Of a stretch of 64,000 nt of DNA, positions 33,655 to 44,649 are shown one piece after another. Location: the NCBI GenBank assembly GCA_907163375.1, contig CAJQUW010001759.1, positions 62,001 through 126,000 on the forward strand. The letters are read 5' to 3'. The translations under genes and the position numbers were made by a program. The stretch comes from Prostheceraeus crozeri. Taxonomy: Eukaryota; Platyhelminthes; Polycladida; Euryleptidae. The notes below the pieces were generated by a model. The model was not told the DNA's origin. It saw nothing but the letters and a program-made list of their open reading frames with translations, and made no database searches. Within the stretch, counting starts at the first letter, position 1; each line of letters starts with the position of its first letter.

Positions 33655-33863
33655 CAAGAGTTAACGGCGAATTTGGGATGGCTGTGTGCTGTAGAGCCAA
33701 AACGAAGCATCGGATGGGAAAACGGAGGGCAGATTCGGATTCAGCGTCAAATTCTACATCGACATGGAGAATTTCCAGCTCAATCGGACCTCTAGAATCG
33801 GTGATAGAAGCGTTTAAAGTTTTTGGATGATGGATATTACGTCATCAGCTGATCGCCACAAAC

Positions 33864-33898
33864 TATATAAGCTGGGAACCGACAGAGACTTTTCATTA
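33864..33898 (+). promoter_or_regulatory. Core promoter: TATATAA plus start motif TTTTCATTA
   Basis: TATATAA at 33864-33870 and CATT at 33894, 30 nt apart. A short untranslated exon would end at 33917 before GTAGGT; an acceptor CCTTTACAG ends at 34609, three bases before the next gene's ATG. This is one of four matching promoters in the element. Confidence 0.6.
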
Positions 33899-34612
33899 AG
33901 ACGAAAGATTGTCAACGGTAGGTCGTCTCTCTGAGCTCTGATGCTAGCATCGGACATTCCAAATTTCGGATTTTTTTAAGAAACCGACTTAGAAAATTTC
34001 ATTGCTGATATCAGCTAAGGCGTCAGACTTAAAGGTTAGCCAGGAGATGGCCTTAGTCTACAGGCCATAAAAGACTCCAAAACTTTAAAGGCTTGTAACT
34101 TTGCTTCTACAAGTCCTTTTGACTTGATTCAAAAAAGATTCGATCGCTATTGATCAGACCTATATTTACAGACTACTTATAAAATTTCATAAGTAGTGCT
34201 AAATGCCGAAAAATTTAAATTCGCTATTTTTGGTGATTTTTCGGGGTTTTCAAACCTTCTGATTTCAATATAGACCTATATAAAGTTGTCAGAGGCGAGC
34301 TTCGGCTCGAGACTTGCTTCCTGATGTAAATAACTCCACCGGTTTTCATGTCAAAATCGGGGTCCGGATACCAACACAGTGATATGACGCACGCTCTGTC
34401 CGCGGGAGGTTGGATTTGAGGGCCGAGGCCTTGGAGTCGGGATAAGATCCCCTCTGAGTAATGCCTGTAACGGACTCATCAGCCTAGCTTGTCTATCCTC
34501 AAGTATTGAATGATATATTAGTTGGATTTTTAAAATGATTGCCAATGTATTCATTCGTTGAAGTTATAAATGGTATAAGTAGTAATTCTATTTCATCCTT
34601 CCTTTACAGAAA

Positions 34613-34864
34613 ATGGGAGGAAATTCCAGGTTCTTATTTAAGAAGTGCTCTTGTGGAGAGATTAAGAGAGGCGGCGAATTTAAATGCCACATTAACAAAT
34701 ATAAAAATACTCCTCACTTTCACGAGGAAAGAGCCGTTATTTCCGGCTGCACACATTGCCTAAAATTTTTAAAAGGCAAGGACCATACGGCATTTTACGC
34801 CGCTCACGCCGAATGTCCCATTAAGAAGGCTGCAACTACACGACATCCGACATTGGCAGATTAA
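34613..34864 (+). CDS. Small Cys/His zinc-binding protein of the Polinton
   Basis: 83 aa from an ATG just inside a splice acceptor. Two candidate metal sites: KCSCGEI with FKCHINKYK...HFH (residues 11-43) and CTHCLKFLKG...HAEC (about 49-71). The charged, compact composition fits a nucleic-acid-binding or regulatory protein. The promoter at 33864 and a 692-bp intron (33918-34609) would place it as the first gene of the left side. No family recognised; zinc binding is inferred from Cys/His spacing. Confidence 0.55.
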   Translation: MGGNSRFLFKKCSCGEIKRGGEFKCHINKYKNTPHFHEERAVISGCTHCLKFLKGKDHTAFYAAHAECPIKKAATTRHPTLAD

Positions 34865-34905
34865 TCGCACCCTACTTCGAAACAACAGTCGATCTAGACG
34901 CAGAA

Positions 34906-35692
34906 TTGCAAGATGCAATTGATACCATCTTGATTCCTACTGCACCGACCACAGAACAACTAAGTGGATCGGAAAGCTCACACGAGTCCGATTCTGAGGA
35001 GGTCGTCATCAATAGAAAAGTGGAAGACATAGGAAAACCGTCAAATCAGTCTTCCCCTATAAAGAAAGCGATCGCACAGCAGTCTTCCCCAGTAAAGAAG
35101 GGGATCAAAGCAGCAAACGGAGAACTGGAACAAGGATGCCCAGATCGCAAAAGTGAGCCAGGCGTACGCACTCACCAAATTAAAGGACGAACTGGCTCGT
35201 TATAAGAACGAATGTGCGGCTCTTAGGGACGAGAATTTTCACCTCAAGGGTCAGGTAGCCGAGATTCGGGCCCTGAAGACACAAGTCCTCAATTTAGAAC
35301 CTTTCCGCGAAAGGGCGCTTAGCAGCGAAAAACGCGTTACTGAGCAGGCGACGTATATAAAATCTTTAAAAGCTCAGGAAGAGACGTTAAAGTTGAAAAT
35401 TGAACAACTTAAGATTAGCCTAACTGAGAGCCAGAAAAAGGAGGAGAAAAGAACAACGCTCCATCTTCCCGTCGTCAACAGCAGAATTCTTGATAACATA
35501 ATAATAGAAAGTGAGGACTTGGACACCACATTCGAGTGCTACGATGGGGCGATGGCGGAGATGCGCTGCCTACACATCTCTATTAAGCATGATGGAGAAA
35601 TAAAGGAGCTGCGTCACCGGAAGAGAAAACTGCCGGCCAAAATACCTACCTCACCCACCACCATCGAAGGTTCAACGAACCGATTAAGTTAA
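34906..35692 (+). CDS. Serine-rich and coiled-coil ORFs of the Polinton
   Basis: Two overlapping frames are open. 34906-35205 is acidic and serine-rich (GSESSHESDSEEVV) with two QSSP(I/V)KK repeats. 35153-35692 is a heptad-rich coiled coil (LTKLKDELARYKNECAALRD to LKIEQLKISLTESQKK, residues 7-100) followed by a basic tail (ELRHRKRKLPAKIP). A DNA-binding scaffold or regulator is possible; no family is recognised. An intron-like GTAAGT...TTTTTCAG (35699-35760) lies directly after the second frame. How the two frames relate is left open. Confidence 0.5.
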
Positions 35693-35766
35693 TTTATGGT
35701 AAGTTAATATCATCTCTATCACTTGAATATAATTTCATCCATTGTCTTTCTATTTTTCAGATGCGA

Positions 35767-35874
35767 CGTGAACGAACCAACGGTCTTTAAGAGGCCACCA
35801 TGGGGCAAAAAGTGATAGTACCTCCACGTGGCTTGCCCTGGACAGACTTCGGTCTGACTGAATCTATCACATAA
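35767..35874 (+). repeat. 107-bp repeat with micro-ORF and pseudoknot potential, copy 1
   Basis: A near-copy is at 36212-36326. It holds a perfect translation-start context GCCACCATGG and a 24-codon ORF (35800-35874) reading MGQKVIVPPRGLPW then TDFGLTES. The same bases can pair: GGGCAA (35803) with TTGCCC (35833) and GTGATAG (35812) with CTATCAC (35864), which interlock as a pseudoknot, plus a CAGAC-TTCG-GTCTG hairpin (35843-35856). It lies 3' of the coiled-coil gene. Confidence 0.65.
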
Positions 35875-35911
35875 TTAGAAAGACTTGAGTCATGTCTTTG
35901 TATCAGAGGGG

Positions 35912-35947
35912 TATATAAACCATTACCTCTCTTTCATTTTCATTCTA
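35912..35947 (+). promoter_or_regulatory. Core promoter: TATATAAA plus TTTTCATTCTA
   Basis: TATATAAA at 35912-35919 and CATTCTA at 35941-35947, 29 nt apart; the next ATG is at 35955, so the leader would be only about a dozen bases. Confidence 0.65.
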
Positions 35948-35954
35948 CTTCATC

Positions 35955-36203
35955 ATGAAAACACCTAAGACGACAGCTCCTGACAAGGCTCGGCTTAGAC
36001 CGAGAAATTTATTTATTGAGTTTCTAGAGATGGAGGAGCGAGAGCGAGTCTATAACAATCTTGCTCGAATCGCCTCATCGGTTACCGATGATGCCGATTC
36101 AACAGAGTGGAGATATATTCCACCTTCTATGGAAGTAGAGGAGGTCGATGCCGCTGACATCGAGAGATTAAAAGTCTCTCTCAGCGGAATCGGCCAAATC
36201 TAG
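35955..36203 (+). CDS. Small charged protein, own TATA promoter
   Basis: 82 aa. Basic start (MKTPKTTAPDKARLRPRN), a predicted helix (LFIEFLEMEERERVYNNLAR), then an acidic segment (VEEVDAADIERLKVSLSG). It sits between the two 107-bp repeats, with its own TATA box and start motif immediately upstream. Transcription into the second repeat would place that repeat at the 3' end of this message. Family unknown. Confidence 0.5.
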   Translation: MKTPKTTAPDKARLRPRNLFIEFLEMEERERVYNNLARIASSVTDDADSTEWRYIPPSMEVEEVDAADIERLKVSLSGIGQI

Positions 36204-36211
36204 ACATGTAT

Positions 36212-36326
36212 CCGAGAACGAACCATCTGTCTTTAAGAGACCACCATGGGGCAAAATGTGATAGTACCTCCTCGTGGTTTGCCCTGGACAGACTTTGGTC
36301 TGACTGAATCTCTCACACGAATATAA
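36212..36326 (+). repeat. 107-bp repeat with micro-ORF and pseudoknot potential, copy 2
   Basis: Starts nine bases after the 82-aa gene. Micro-ORF 36246-36326 (26 codons) differs from copy 1 at five codons in the shared part: three changes are silent (Pro, Gly, Phe) and two are mild (Lys/Asn, Ile/Leu). The CAGAC/GTCTG stem and GGGCAA/TTGCCC pair are kept; the second pseudoknot stem has one mismatch (GTGATAG with CTCTCAC). Confidence 0.65.
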
Positions 36327-36888
36327 AAAATATAATCACAAAGTTATATCTGCTATCAGTCAACTTTAACGTTACTGAACGAAGAAGTGCTACAATCTTC
36401 TGATTTATATAGGATATTCAACAATACTTTCCTCGACAGCCAATCAGAATCACTAATTTAGATAAAGACTGTTAAAGTCAGAAGATTGCAAGATATACCA
36501 ATCTCAGCTAAAATGACAATTTTGTGATCGTCAATGAGTGCGATGAAGGCATGAGTAGTCAGGAGAGTGGTAACAAAACTGTAAGAATTATCTGGACAGA
36601 CGAAGAGTGGACACCGAAAACAACTCGTGAGAGAAGTGTCAGATGCTCCCTAACGATCAAGCATGCTTTGATTTTAAATAAATCTAAAGAACCACATGTC
36701 ACTACTTTTTGATATTTTCCCTCAGTGATGGAGGTAGTATTTAGGAAAAATGATAGTGTCTAGCATCAGGTGCCATGATTTATACTGAGCTGTCAAATGA
36801 TTAGATTTTCACTATGATGTTGATGACAACATTACCCAGAAATAAGTGAAAACAGACAGATATAAAAAATGAAACATATAGTCAGAAA
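36327..36888. other. No secure gene (inside Polinton)
   Basis: One 62-codon open stretch (36524-36712 plus, acidic start then RTTRERSVRC-like) without recognisable features. Confidence 0.4.
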
Positions 36889-37245
36889 TTACAAATAATT
36901 TAGAAGTTCTTCAGTACTGATATTGTCCCACAGCGATTCGCAGCTACTGCAGTCACATTTTAGTTGTCGCAGTCTTTCCTCCGCTGCAGCCAGCACACCA
37001 AAGACGTACTTCCATTCCACTTCGTTTCTTGGTTGGGACGATGGGCTGTACCATCTCCGTATGTCATGGAGAACACTGATATCATCCTCCTTCGACACAT
37101 CGTCCTTGTTGTATAGTAGGTACTTCCACCTCACATACACCATTTCCATCTCCTCTTCCTCAGTCAGAGACGGATACTCTAAGATTGGAATATCCTCGAC
37201 TGTTTTCTTCTTCTCCAACTTCACCTTCTTTGGAGCGGGAGGCAA
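36889..37245 (-). CDS. Small acidic protein with basic start, Polinton
   Basis: About 118 codons, transcribed against its neighbours. The open frame extends upstream of the first shown residue, which is TTG rather than ATG, so the true start is uncertain. Begins with KKVKLEKKK, a nuclear-localisation-like run, then an acidic stretch (SLTEEEEMEMVYVRWKYLL). The C-terminal half has helical AAAEERLRQL followed by CDCSSC, a possible metal site. Family not recognised. Confidence 0.5.
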   Translation of the reverse strand: MPPAPKKVKLEKKKTVEDIPILEYPSLTEEEEMEMVYVRWKYLLYNKDDVSKEDDISVLHDIRRWYSPSSQPRNEVEWKYVFGVLAAAEERLRQLKCDCSSCESLWDNISTEELLNYL

Positions 37246-37382
37246 TTTGATGTGCCCACGGAGAGAGTTGCTGTTGGCGAATTCATGACTTCAAATTGTA
37301 TGCTATAAACTTGATTTCTTAGTGCTGAAGTACAAGTAAGTAGCCAATCAAATGAATAGCCAATGAATGCCGAGTATGAGAG

Positions 37383-37420
37383 TATATAAAAGGGGGGAAA
37401 CAGACTTATTTTTCATTCTA
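37383..37420 (+). promoter_or_regulatory. Core promoter of the polymerase gene: TATATAAA plus TTTTCATTCTA
   Basis: TATATAAA at 37383-37390 and CATTCTA at 37414-37420, 31 nt apart. The first ATG is at 37518, directly before a GTAAGT donor. Confidence 0.7.
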
Positions 37421-37517
37421 TATTTGATACGTATTGAGAATAAGTGAAGTCTCTATTTTGATAAACTATACAATTTTCTAACATTGAAGTATCATACTTA
37501 AACTTGTTTTCGTTGAA

Positions 37518-40500
37518 ATGGTAAGTTGAAGATTTCCTCACTCATCTCCCTCAAACGTTTGGCTAATAGCATCTTTCTCAATTTCAGCCATCTACTTCAT
37601 CACCAAAACGCTCCCTTCTCGAGGAAACTTTAGAGCTGTTAAGTGAAGGTAGGTTGTAACAATAAACTATAACTTTAATGGAGATGATAGAATGATTTCT
37701 CTTTCAGGTGATGTTAGTACCAGCTCAAGCAGTCAGTCGCGGGAATCTAATGAGCAGGAATGTGCTGATTGTGGTCACATCTTTACAAGGAAGCGTGATC
37801 TCGCCCGACACATCAGACAACGTGTATGTCAACCCAAGACATCATCAATCTCCCGAGGTGAGGATGATTCTATTCAACATGTCTCCTTTACTTGCAACTT
37901 TTGCACTCTATCTTTTGAAACACGTTTTGAATTATCTTCACATAGACTTCACCACACGCATACAAATGATAGTTATAGTAACAGCACCTCCTCTATCCGT
38001 CTCACTGAAGTGTCGCTCAATAATGTAGTGAGAAATTACCATATGGAATCCTCAGAAACCATTGCTGATTTTGCGGAGTGGTTTCATCAAAAGTCAATAT
38101 TAATAGATGCGCTCCTTAGAAATTTAGACAACTTTAGAATAAAAGCGCTCATCTATCTTAAAATAAAATATGTTAAAGTTGATCATCATACTGGTGAAAT
38201 AGTGCAGAGGTTGGAGTTTCACATACCCTCCTCTCCTGCTACAGAGGTAATAGATAAAGAAGTATGGTTAAATTTCCACATTCAAGGGCTAAAATCAAAT
38301 ATTGATAAATTTAACGAGCGCGATAGTGGTTTGATTTTTGATGGTGTAGGATCTGCCATGTTTAAAATTACTCTATTAGAAAATGACAGTGGACGAGGCT
38401 CCTTCAATCTTCCAAAAACGTTAAAAGATAAGAAAGCAGGTATTTCTGTAATTGCGAATTGCACTGTTTTAAGTATGCGGTTTTATCCATTCTCCACTAT
38501 CATGATGTACAGAACAACCGTTTCCGTAAAACCAAATATCATCAATGGGAGAATGAATTGAAATTTGATGACTGCAATAGTGAAGATATGAAATTGAAAG
38601 ATAGAGAAATTTGAAAAATTAAATGAAATTAAAATAGTTGTTCCCGTCTGGCAAAAATGACTTCAAGGTGTACGCTACAACAAACGTTCATCAACTTATG
38701 ATCGTGTTGTCAACCTCTTGTTGGTATATGAGGATAGCAGTCAACAATGGCATTACTGCAGTATTCCAAATATTCATCGACTATATTCCCACTTAACATC
38801 CAAAAGGGGGGAGCATTTCATATGTGACCGTTGTATGAGATCCTTCTGGTCAAAAGATAAGTTTCAAACACATTATGAATGGTATAAGCGAGGTAAATTG
38901 CAAATGGAACGCATGCCCAAAGATAAAATCTTTTCATATAGAGAGAATGGTAGCGAATTAAGTCCTCTTCGTGTCATCTATGCTGACATCGAATGCTATA
39001 TTGATGATAACATCCACAAGCCAGCAGCCATATCCTGTTATGAGGTATGGCATAATCATTTCCAAAATAAAAATAATAAAATGCACGTCTGGCAAGGTGA
39101 GGATTGTATACACAAATTCTTGCAATTCCTGGAGTGCTAGTAAATTTCAACAAAAATGTGATAGTGAACTCTATCACAGATCATTAAATATGACAGCAGA
39201 TGATCAGATGAAAGTTTTTAAGTCTGCTCGAAATGTAATAAAACGTTTGATGAGGGTAAAATTAAGAAAAAGCGTGAAAATAATCATATCACTGGTAAAT
39301 TTAGAAACGCACTGTGTTCAAGATGCAATTTTTCTCTAAGAATGAAACCCCCACTCTACCCGTAATTTTTCATAACTTCAAAGGCTATGACAGCCATATG
39401 ATAATAAAAGGGGGGTTAGGAAAAATGAAGGGTGGTTGATGAATGTTATAGCTCAAACGAGAGAAAAATTTATGTCCATGACAGCAAAAGTACCAGTTGA
39501 TAAGACTACAGAAAATAAGACAGTCTACTTTGATATAAAATTTTTAGATTCCTATCAATTCATGACTTCATCACTAGCATCTCTCGTTCAAAATCTTAAG
39601 TCTCTTCCACTAACTCAAAATTTGAAGAAACAATATCCTAACTTGACAGATGAAGTCATCACATGCAAAGGAGTGTTTCCATAAGCATACTTTGACGACA
39701 TTTCTAAACTTAGTGAGACTTCTCTTCCATCAATAGATCAATTTAAAAATGATTTGACTGGTATAGAATGTCAGGTAGAAGATAACAATCATGCTCAAGT
39801 TGCATGAACAAAATTTGACTGTCAAACGTTTAGCAATTATATGATCGCCTATCAAAAATTAGATGTATTTTTGCTGGCTGATGTATTTCAGGAGTTTCGA
39901 CGAGTGACAGAAGATAAATTAGATCCTGTTCACTTTGTCACTCTTCCAGCCATGTCATTCCAGACTACTTTTAAAATGACTGGAGAGAGCATCCATCTTT
40001 TACAAGATCCAGAGATGTATAATTTATTTGAACGAGGAATTCGCGGTGGTCTCACATTTGTAAATAGACATCAAATAAAATCGAAAATAGTAGATGATGA
40101 TCAGATTCATCTAAAGTACTATGACCAGAATAACTTATATGGTAGTTCACTATCCAAACCTCTACCTCACTCTGAGTTTAGCTGGCTAGGTGATAGTAAA
40201 ATTCAACATTTCTCCAATCCTTCAAACATACTAGCTATTCCAGATGATGGTGATTGGGGATATTATTTTGAGGTAGATCTTATCTATCCAAATAGTATTA
40301 AAAATAAAACTGTGGACTTTCCACTTGCACCCGAATCAGGTGAAGTGACTGAAGATACGTTTTCGGACTTTATGAAACAATTTCATAAAGATTTAGAAGG
40401 GAGTGGACAGCCCAAGTACAAGCCTTGTCGCAAACTTTTGCTTACTCAATTTGATAAAGAAAATTATCTAGTCCACTTCTCTATCTTAAAATTTTATTTA

Positions 40501-41296
40501 GAAATGGGGATAATATTAAAAACAGTTCACCGCATTATCAAATTTAGACAGAAAGCCTTTCTGAAACCATATATTGATAGTAACAGCCAGAAACGTGCAC
40601 TAGCCCAAAATAATTTTGAAAAGGATTTTTATAAATATAAGAATAATAGTCTTTTTGGTAAGACGATGGAGGATGTTAGAAAACGTATAAACTATAAACT
40701 TGTGAATCATGATGATAAATTTCAAAAGTTAGCGGCATCACCACTCTTTATTGACAGAGTATATTATAGATGATGAGTTGGTTGGTGTTAAAATGATAAA
40801 ATCAGAAGTAGAGTTGTGCAAGCCCATCTACATTGGACAAGCTGTATTAGATTATTCCGAGCTTGAAATGTATCAACTCTTCTATAGAATATTAAAACCA
40901 TGTCCTCTAATTAAAGACGTGCGGTTGCTGGGTGGTGATACAGACAGTTTCTTTTTAAGTATCGCTGCTCAGAAAGAGTTAAATTTCAATGAAGTAGGAA
41001 AATCTTTAGAAAATCATTTTGATACGTCAAATTATCCTACAGATCACCCACTATACTCTACTAAAAATAAAGCAAAATTAGAATGCTTCAAAGATGAAAT
41101 GGCAGGAAAAGAAATTAAGGAAATGATTCTTCTTCGTTCTAAAATGTATTCTATGAAACCAAAAGACTCCAGTGACAGTATTCAGCGCGCAAAAGGCATA
41201 TCTAAATCGATTGTTGTAAATATGAAACATTGGGCCTACAAGATGTCCTACATAAATAAGAACATGCCGTCTGTCAACATGACCATCTTAAAATAA
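37518..41296 (+). pseudogene. Family B DNA polymerase region of the Polinton, in pieces
   Basis: Copies the element's DNA by protein priming. The start codon is followed at once by an intron-like 37521-37587 (GTAAGT...TTTCAG), a short exon and a second 59-bp intron-like stretch. The first long piece (37692-38561) has two C2H2-type fingers (CADCGHIF...H...C; CNFCTLSF...H...H). Later: exonuclease I, IYADIECYI (about 38976); a GYDSHM exonuclease II segment (about 39385); polymerase A, YYDQNNLYGSS (about 40118); B, NNSLFGKT (about 40642); C, GGDTDSFF (about 40932). All core motifs are recognisable. Fossil with several breaks. Confidence 0.9.
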
Positions 41297-41619
41297 AAGA
41301 CGCATGAGGTAAAAACTCATACATTTAGGAAGCGAGCACTTTCAGCGTGGGAAGATAAGAGGTGTTGGATAGGACATAACATATCTCTTCCACATGGTCA
41401 TCCTGATACAAACATATCACAAACCAAAAGAATTAAACTCACACTACCACATTCAGGAGATGTGTAAATAGATTCAGTCTCAAATCAGTATTTTGATGAT
41501 GCTTTTGTTGACATTCATTGTTGTTTTATGGATCGCTTTAGATTGCACTTCCTTGTGAATATATGCCTACAGTCAGCCCATTCCCCCTATATCTAAGAAA
41601 AGGCTTTTTCATACACATT

Positions 41620-41633
41620 TTTATTTCAATAAA
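41620..41633. terminator. Back-to-back polyadenylation signals
   Basis: TTTATTTCAATAAA gives AATAAA on both strands between the rightward polymerase and the leftward structural genes, so one short palindrome can end both transcripts. Confidence 0.6.
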
Positions 41634-41752
41634 ATTTTACAATGACTTCACTTTGTTTTCCGAAACACTAAAGTTACGAGGGAATTAGTATCTTTGACAT
41701 GGATGCACTCATGTAGACCATTTGCAATTTTGATAGAAATAGATGGTATAGT

Positions 41753-41977
41753 TTATTTGATAACAGGATGGTAGAAAATAGGTTGAAACATCTCGACTAT
41801 TCCATATAAAGCATCCTTATCATGAATGAAATCACGTAAAATGTGTTCTTTTTCCTCGCCAACAGAAATAGGTAGAATCAAATCACTTTGAATGTAAAGG
41901 TGTTGTTCATGCTTATCAAGTGTCATTGGTGTTTCTATACCAATCGTATGCGCAGCAGCAAACACATTTTGTAGCAT
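41753..41977 (-). CDS. Short ORF downstream of the structural candidate
   Basis: 74 codons (MTLDKHEQHLYIQSDLILPI, then a helical KEHILRDFIHDKDALYG). It follows the 375-aa protein on the same strand after a short gap and may belong to the same protein region. Function unknown. Confidence 0.35.
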   Translation of the reverse strand: MLQNVFAAAHTIGIETPMTLDKHEQHLYIQSDLILPISVGEEKEHILRDFIHDKDALYGIVEMFQPIFYHPVIK

Positions 41978-42062
41978 TGAAAAACCAAAGTTTTTTCAAA
42001 TTTTTGGTCAATTGACATTGAAAGTCATCACCCAGTTTCAGAACAATGCGTTGATTTTCAAT

Positions 42063-43190
42063 TCAAAACGAAATGTGGTGTGTCTTTACATCATATTTAC
42101 TTTTCATCACATGCTTCAACTTCTGTTGTATATAAGGATTTACTACATGAATGAAGCTTTCAACTGTATGATATAGACGCGGCATTATATTGATAGCAAC
42201 TTTAGATTCTTGATAAGACTGGTAAATTTTCTTGATGCGATCACCATAGATGTCCACCCACCATTCATCATTAACTGAATCAGCTTTAGTGTGATATTCA
42301 TGAGAAGCATAAACCAAACCGCTTCCAATAATAGGTGTATAATGTCGTACAAAATGACGCAAGGTTGGAGAGAAATAAACTGTAAGTTTGTCATTATATT
42401 TCTGACTAAACAACTTATCTTTGTCCGCCATAATTTTCTCTCCATACTTCTTACCCACAGTCTCATTCCATCGTTTTACTAACTCAATAAGTGATAAAGG
42501 TTGAACACCACGCTTTTTCAAAATGATGCGTTCTTCACATTCTACATCTTCATCAAATATTTTAAATCTATAATGAAATTTATTGATTCGATTTGAATAA
42601 ACTTTTCTAACATTTGCAGTAGCAATTGACGTTAGATGTAGTCCATGGCCAAAACCGAGGTGTGGATAGAATTCATTATCCAACCTCAGTGTAAGACCTT
42701 TAGTAAAAGAATGAAAGCGAAGGAACTGTCTCCCACTCCAATGATAGATAGCAAACTCATAAACTTTCTGATCCTTATTCTTCATGATGGAAGTATTACC
42801 ACTATTGAATGCCTTAATAATTTTCTCATTCCCAAATGGACCACAATAATCTGATTTTATCTGAATCCATTCATGGTTCCACTTTCCATCTGATGTTAAA
42901 TTGTATGGGAACTGGAATGCATTATTCATCGTTATTCCATCATGGGTGCGAGGAGTCAATATCATTTCTTCCAAATCATTCACATTCTGAATATTGCTAT
43001 CATAGCAAATGCTGGAAACACCTACTTCCCATTCACCTTCTAGATGTAGTGAGCGATTTAATTCTACTGGAAAGTCTGATGGTTTATTATTAGGAAATAT
43101 ATTCATAGAAGCATTACAGGGTAAGTAAATAAGAAACGAATCTCTATTTTCACTTTCCATACTAATCACACTGGAAAAATATATTAGCAT
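42063..43190 (-). CDS. Putative minor capsid/structural protein A of the Polinton
   Basis: 375 aa in one frame. The first 10 residues may be upstream of the true start at MESENRDSF. The N-terminal module SFLIYLPCNASMNIFPNN...FPVEL followed by LEGEWEVGVSSI is the hallmark of a large invertebrate Polinton protein family whose N-terminus is beta-rich. Further on, a tripartite middle region (LRLDNEFYPHLGFGHG) and YFSPTLRHFVRHY recur in the family. A second divergent member (43200-44649) lies immediately upstream on the same strand. A virion role (penton or fibre-like) is inference from context. Confidence 0.6.
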   Translation of the reverse strand: MLIYFSSVISMESENRDSFLIYLPCNASMNIFPNNKPSDFPVELNRSLHLEGEWEVGVSSICYDSNIQNVNDLEEMILTPRTHDGITMNNAFQFPYNLTSDGKWNHEWIQIKSDYCGPFGNEKIIKAFNSGNTSIMKNKDQKVYEFAIYHWSGRQFLRFHSFTKGLTLRLDNEFYPHLGFGHGLHLTSIATANVRKVYSNRINKFHYRFKIFDEDVECEERIILKKRGVQPLSLIELVKRWNETVGKKYGEKIMADKDKLFSQKYNDKLTVYFSPTLRHFVRHYTPIIGSGLVYASHEYHTKADSVNDEWWVDIYGDRIKKIYQSYQESKVAINIMPRLYHTVESFIHVVNPYIQQKLKHVMKSKYDVKTHHISF

Positions 43191-43199
43191 ACTTTGGCA

Positions 43200-44649
43200 T
43201 TAACTCTTCATTCGGAAATGGAGTGTGATACTTGTTACAGCATCTTTATGAAAAGGAATCAACGCACCAGGATCGTCATAAATTGCAATATCAATTTGTG
43301 GGATGTAGTTTGATTTCAGCTTTGTATAATGCACTTTCTTGAAAGTATGCCCAGATAAAATACTGCAGCTTTTTGGCTGGTATGGTATCATTGCTAGCAA
43401 TGGAGCTTCAACATCTCCCACACGTACATCTTCACCAATATTGGAATATATCTGAAAATAGTTAATACGACGCGATAGCGACATGTCTGCGCTAGCTTTG
43501 GTTACAGTACCACTTTTAAAGATATTTTGATCAAAACACAAAAATGTCCATTAGAGTTTTATCCATAATTAGTTCAATATCTTTCCCACTTACAGTGAGA
43601 GACAAAGAACCTTCTTTTTCAGAAAATGAAATATGTTGCTCATTAATCACTTCATTCAAATACAAATAATTTACAACCAAGTTAACTGAAGTAATAATGC
43701 GAGGCATCAACACTCTTGTTTCATGTAAGATACCACCTAAAGGCTCTATACGCTTTCTGTATAAAGATACGGTCCATTCTGTATCAAATTCATTTCACCT
43801 TTCATATGGAAAATGTTGCATATCAAATTTTCCATGAACAGCTGTAGAACGATGTCGTAAGAACTGATGAAAATCTTTTGAACAAACTAATACTAGATCA
43901 TCATCATTTAATTTACTTATTGCAATATGATCAGATGATTTGATATAAGTCAATGTTGCCACTTGTTTACCATCAACTCGAAGGAGATAATTAATTTTCT
44001 TCAATAATGTTTCAGGAGTCACGTTTGTCTTTCTTGGCTTAATCACAATCTTCTTCACCAACGTCTTCTCATTTCTTGGAATAAGATCTACATAATAAGC
44101 TTCCTCTCGATATATTAACTGTTTATGACCACTTGGGTGGTAATTAACGTTATAATTATCATAGCTTGTTAAGGCGCTAGCGAGGTAACCTAAATCATTT
44201 TTTAAACTCGGACTTAAACCAACAATCCAATCTTTCTCAACTACATGATGTACATAATTATGATCATCATTGTGCGGAGTAAATTGGACAATATGTTTAC
44301 ACGCTTTATTCAGGAAATCATAAACGAATTTCTGACGTGATAGAAGATCTTTCTTCGGCCATTGTGAAATGTATACTCGGCAGCCCTTTTCACTTTGGTA
44401 AGCAGCTGTGCGTCTGATATTAATAGTCATCACCTCATGATCAAAAGTATAGACACAGTTACTGTGAACAAGTTGTGTGACCCCTACTTCCCACTCTCCA
44501 TTCAGCTGTTGTATATTATCAATGGGAGTAGAAAAGATAGCGGCTCGATTACTAGCAAATCTATTTGTTGCTGCATTGCTAAGCAAAATATGGTAAAAGA
44601 CATTTTCATATTCTGGTGATCTATATATTACCAATTTGCATAACATCAT
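43200..44649 (-). pseudogene. Putative structural protein B, paralogue of protein A, in pieces
   Basis: The long N-terminal piece (43795-44649) repeats the module FYHILLSNAATNRFASN then QQLNGEWEVGVTQLVHSNC. It has DLIPRNEK in the middle and YIKSSDHIAISKL near its end. Pieces at 43531-43713 and 43200-43541 carry YLYLNEVI and the IDIAIYDDPGALIPF...SITLHFRM end typical of jelly-roll C-termini. It matches the 375-aa neighbour in architecture, so the two are tandem duplicates. Fossil, about two breaks. Confidence 0.6.

Noticed and set aside
36889-37288. Plus ORF 36923-37288 opposite the small acidic gene
   Set aside because: Serine-rich shadow frame of the minus gene, without motifs.
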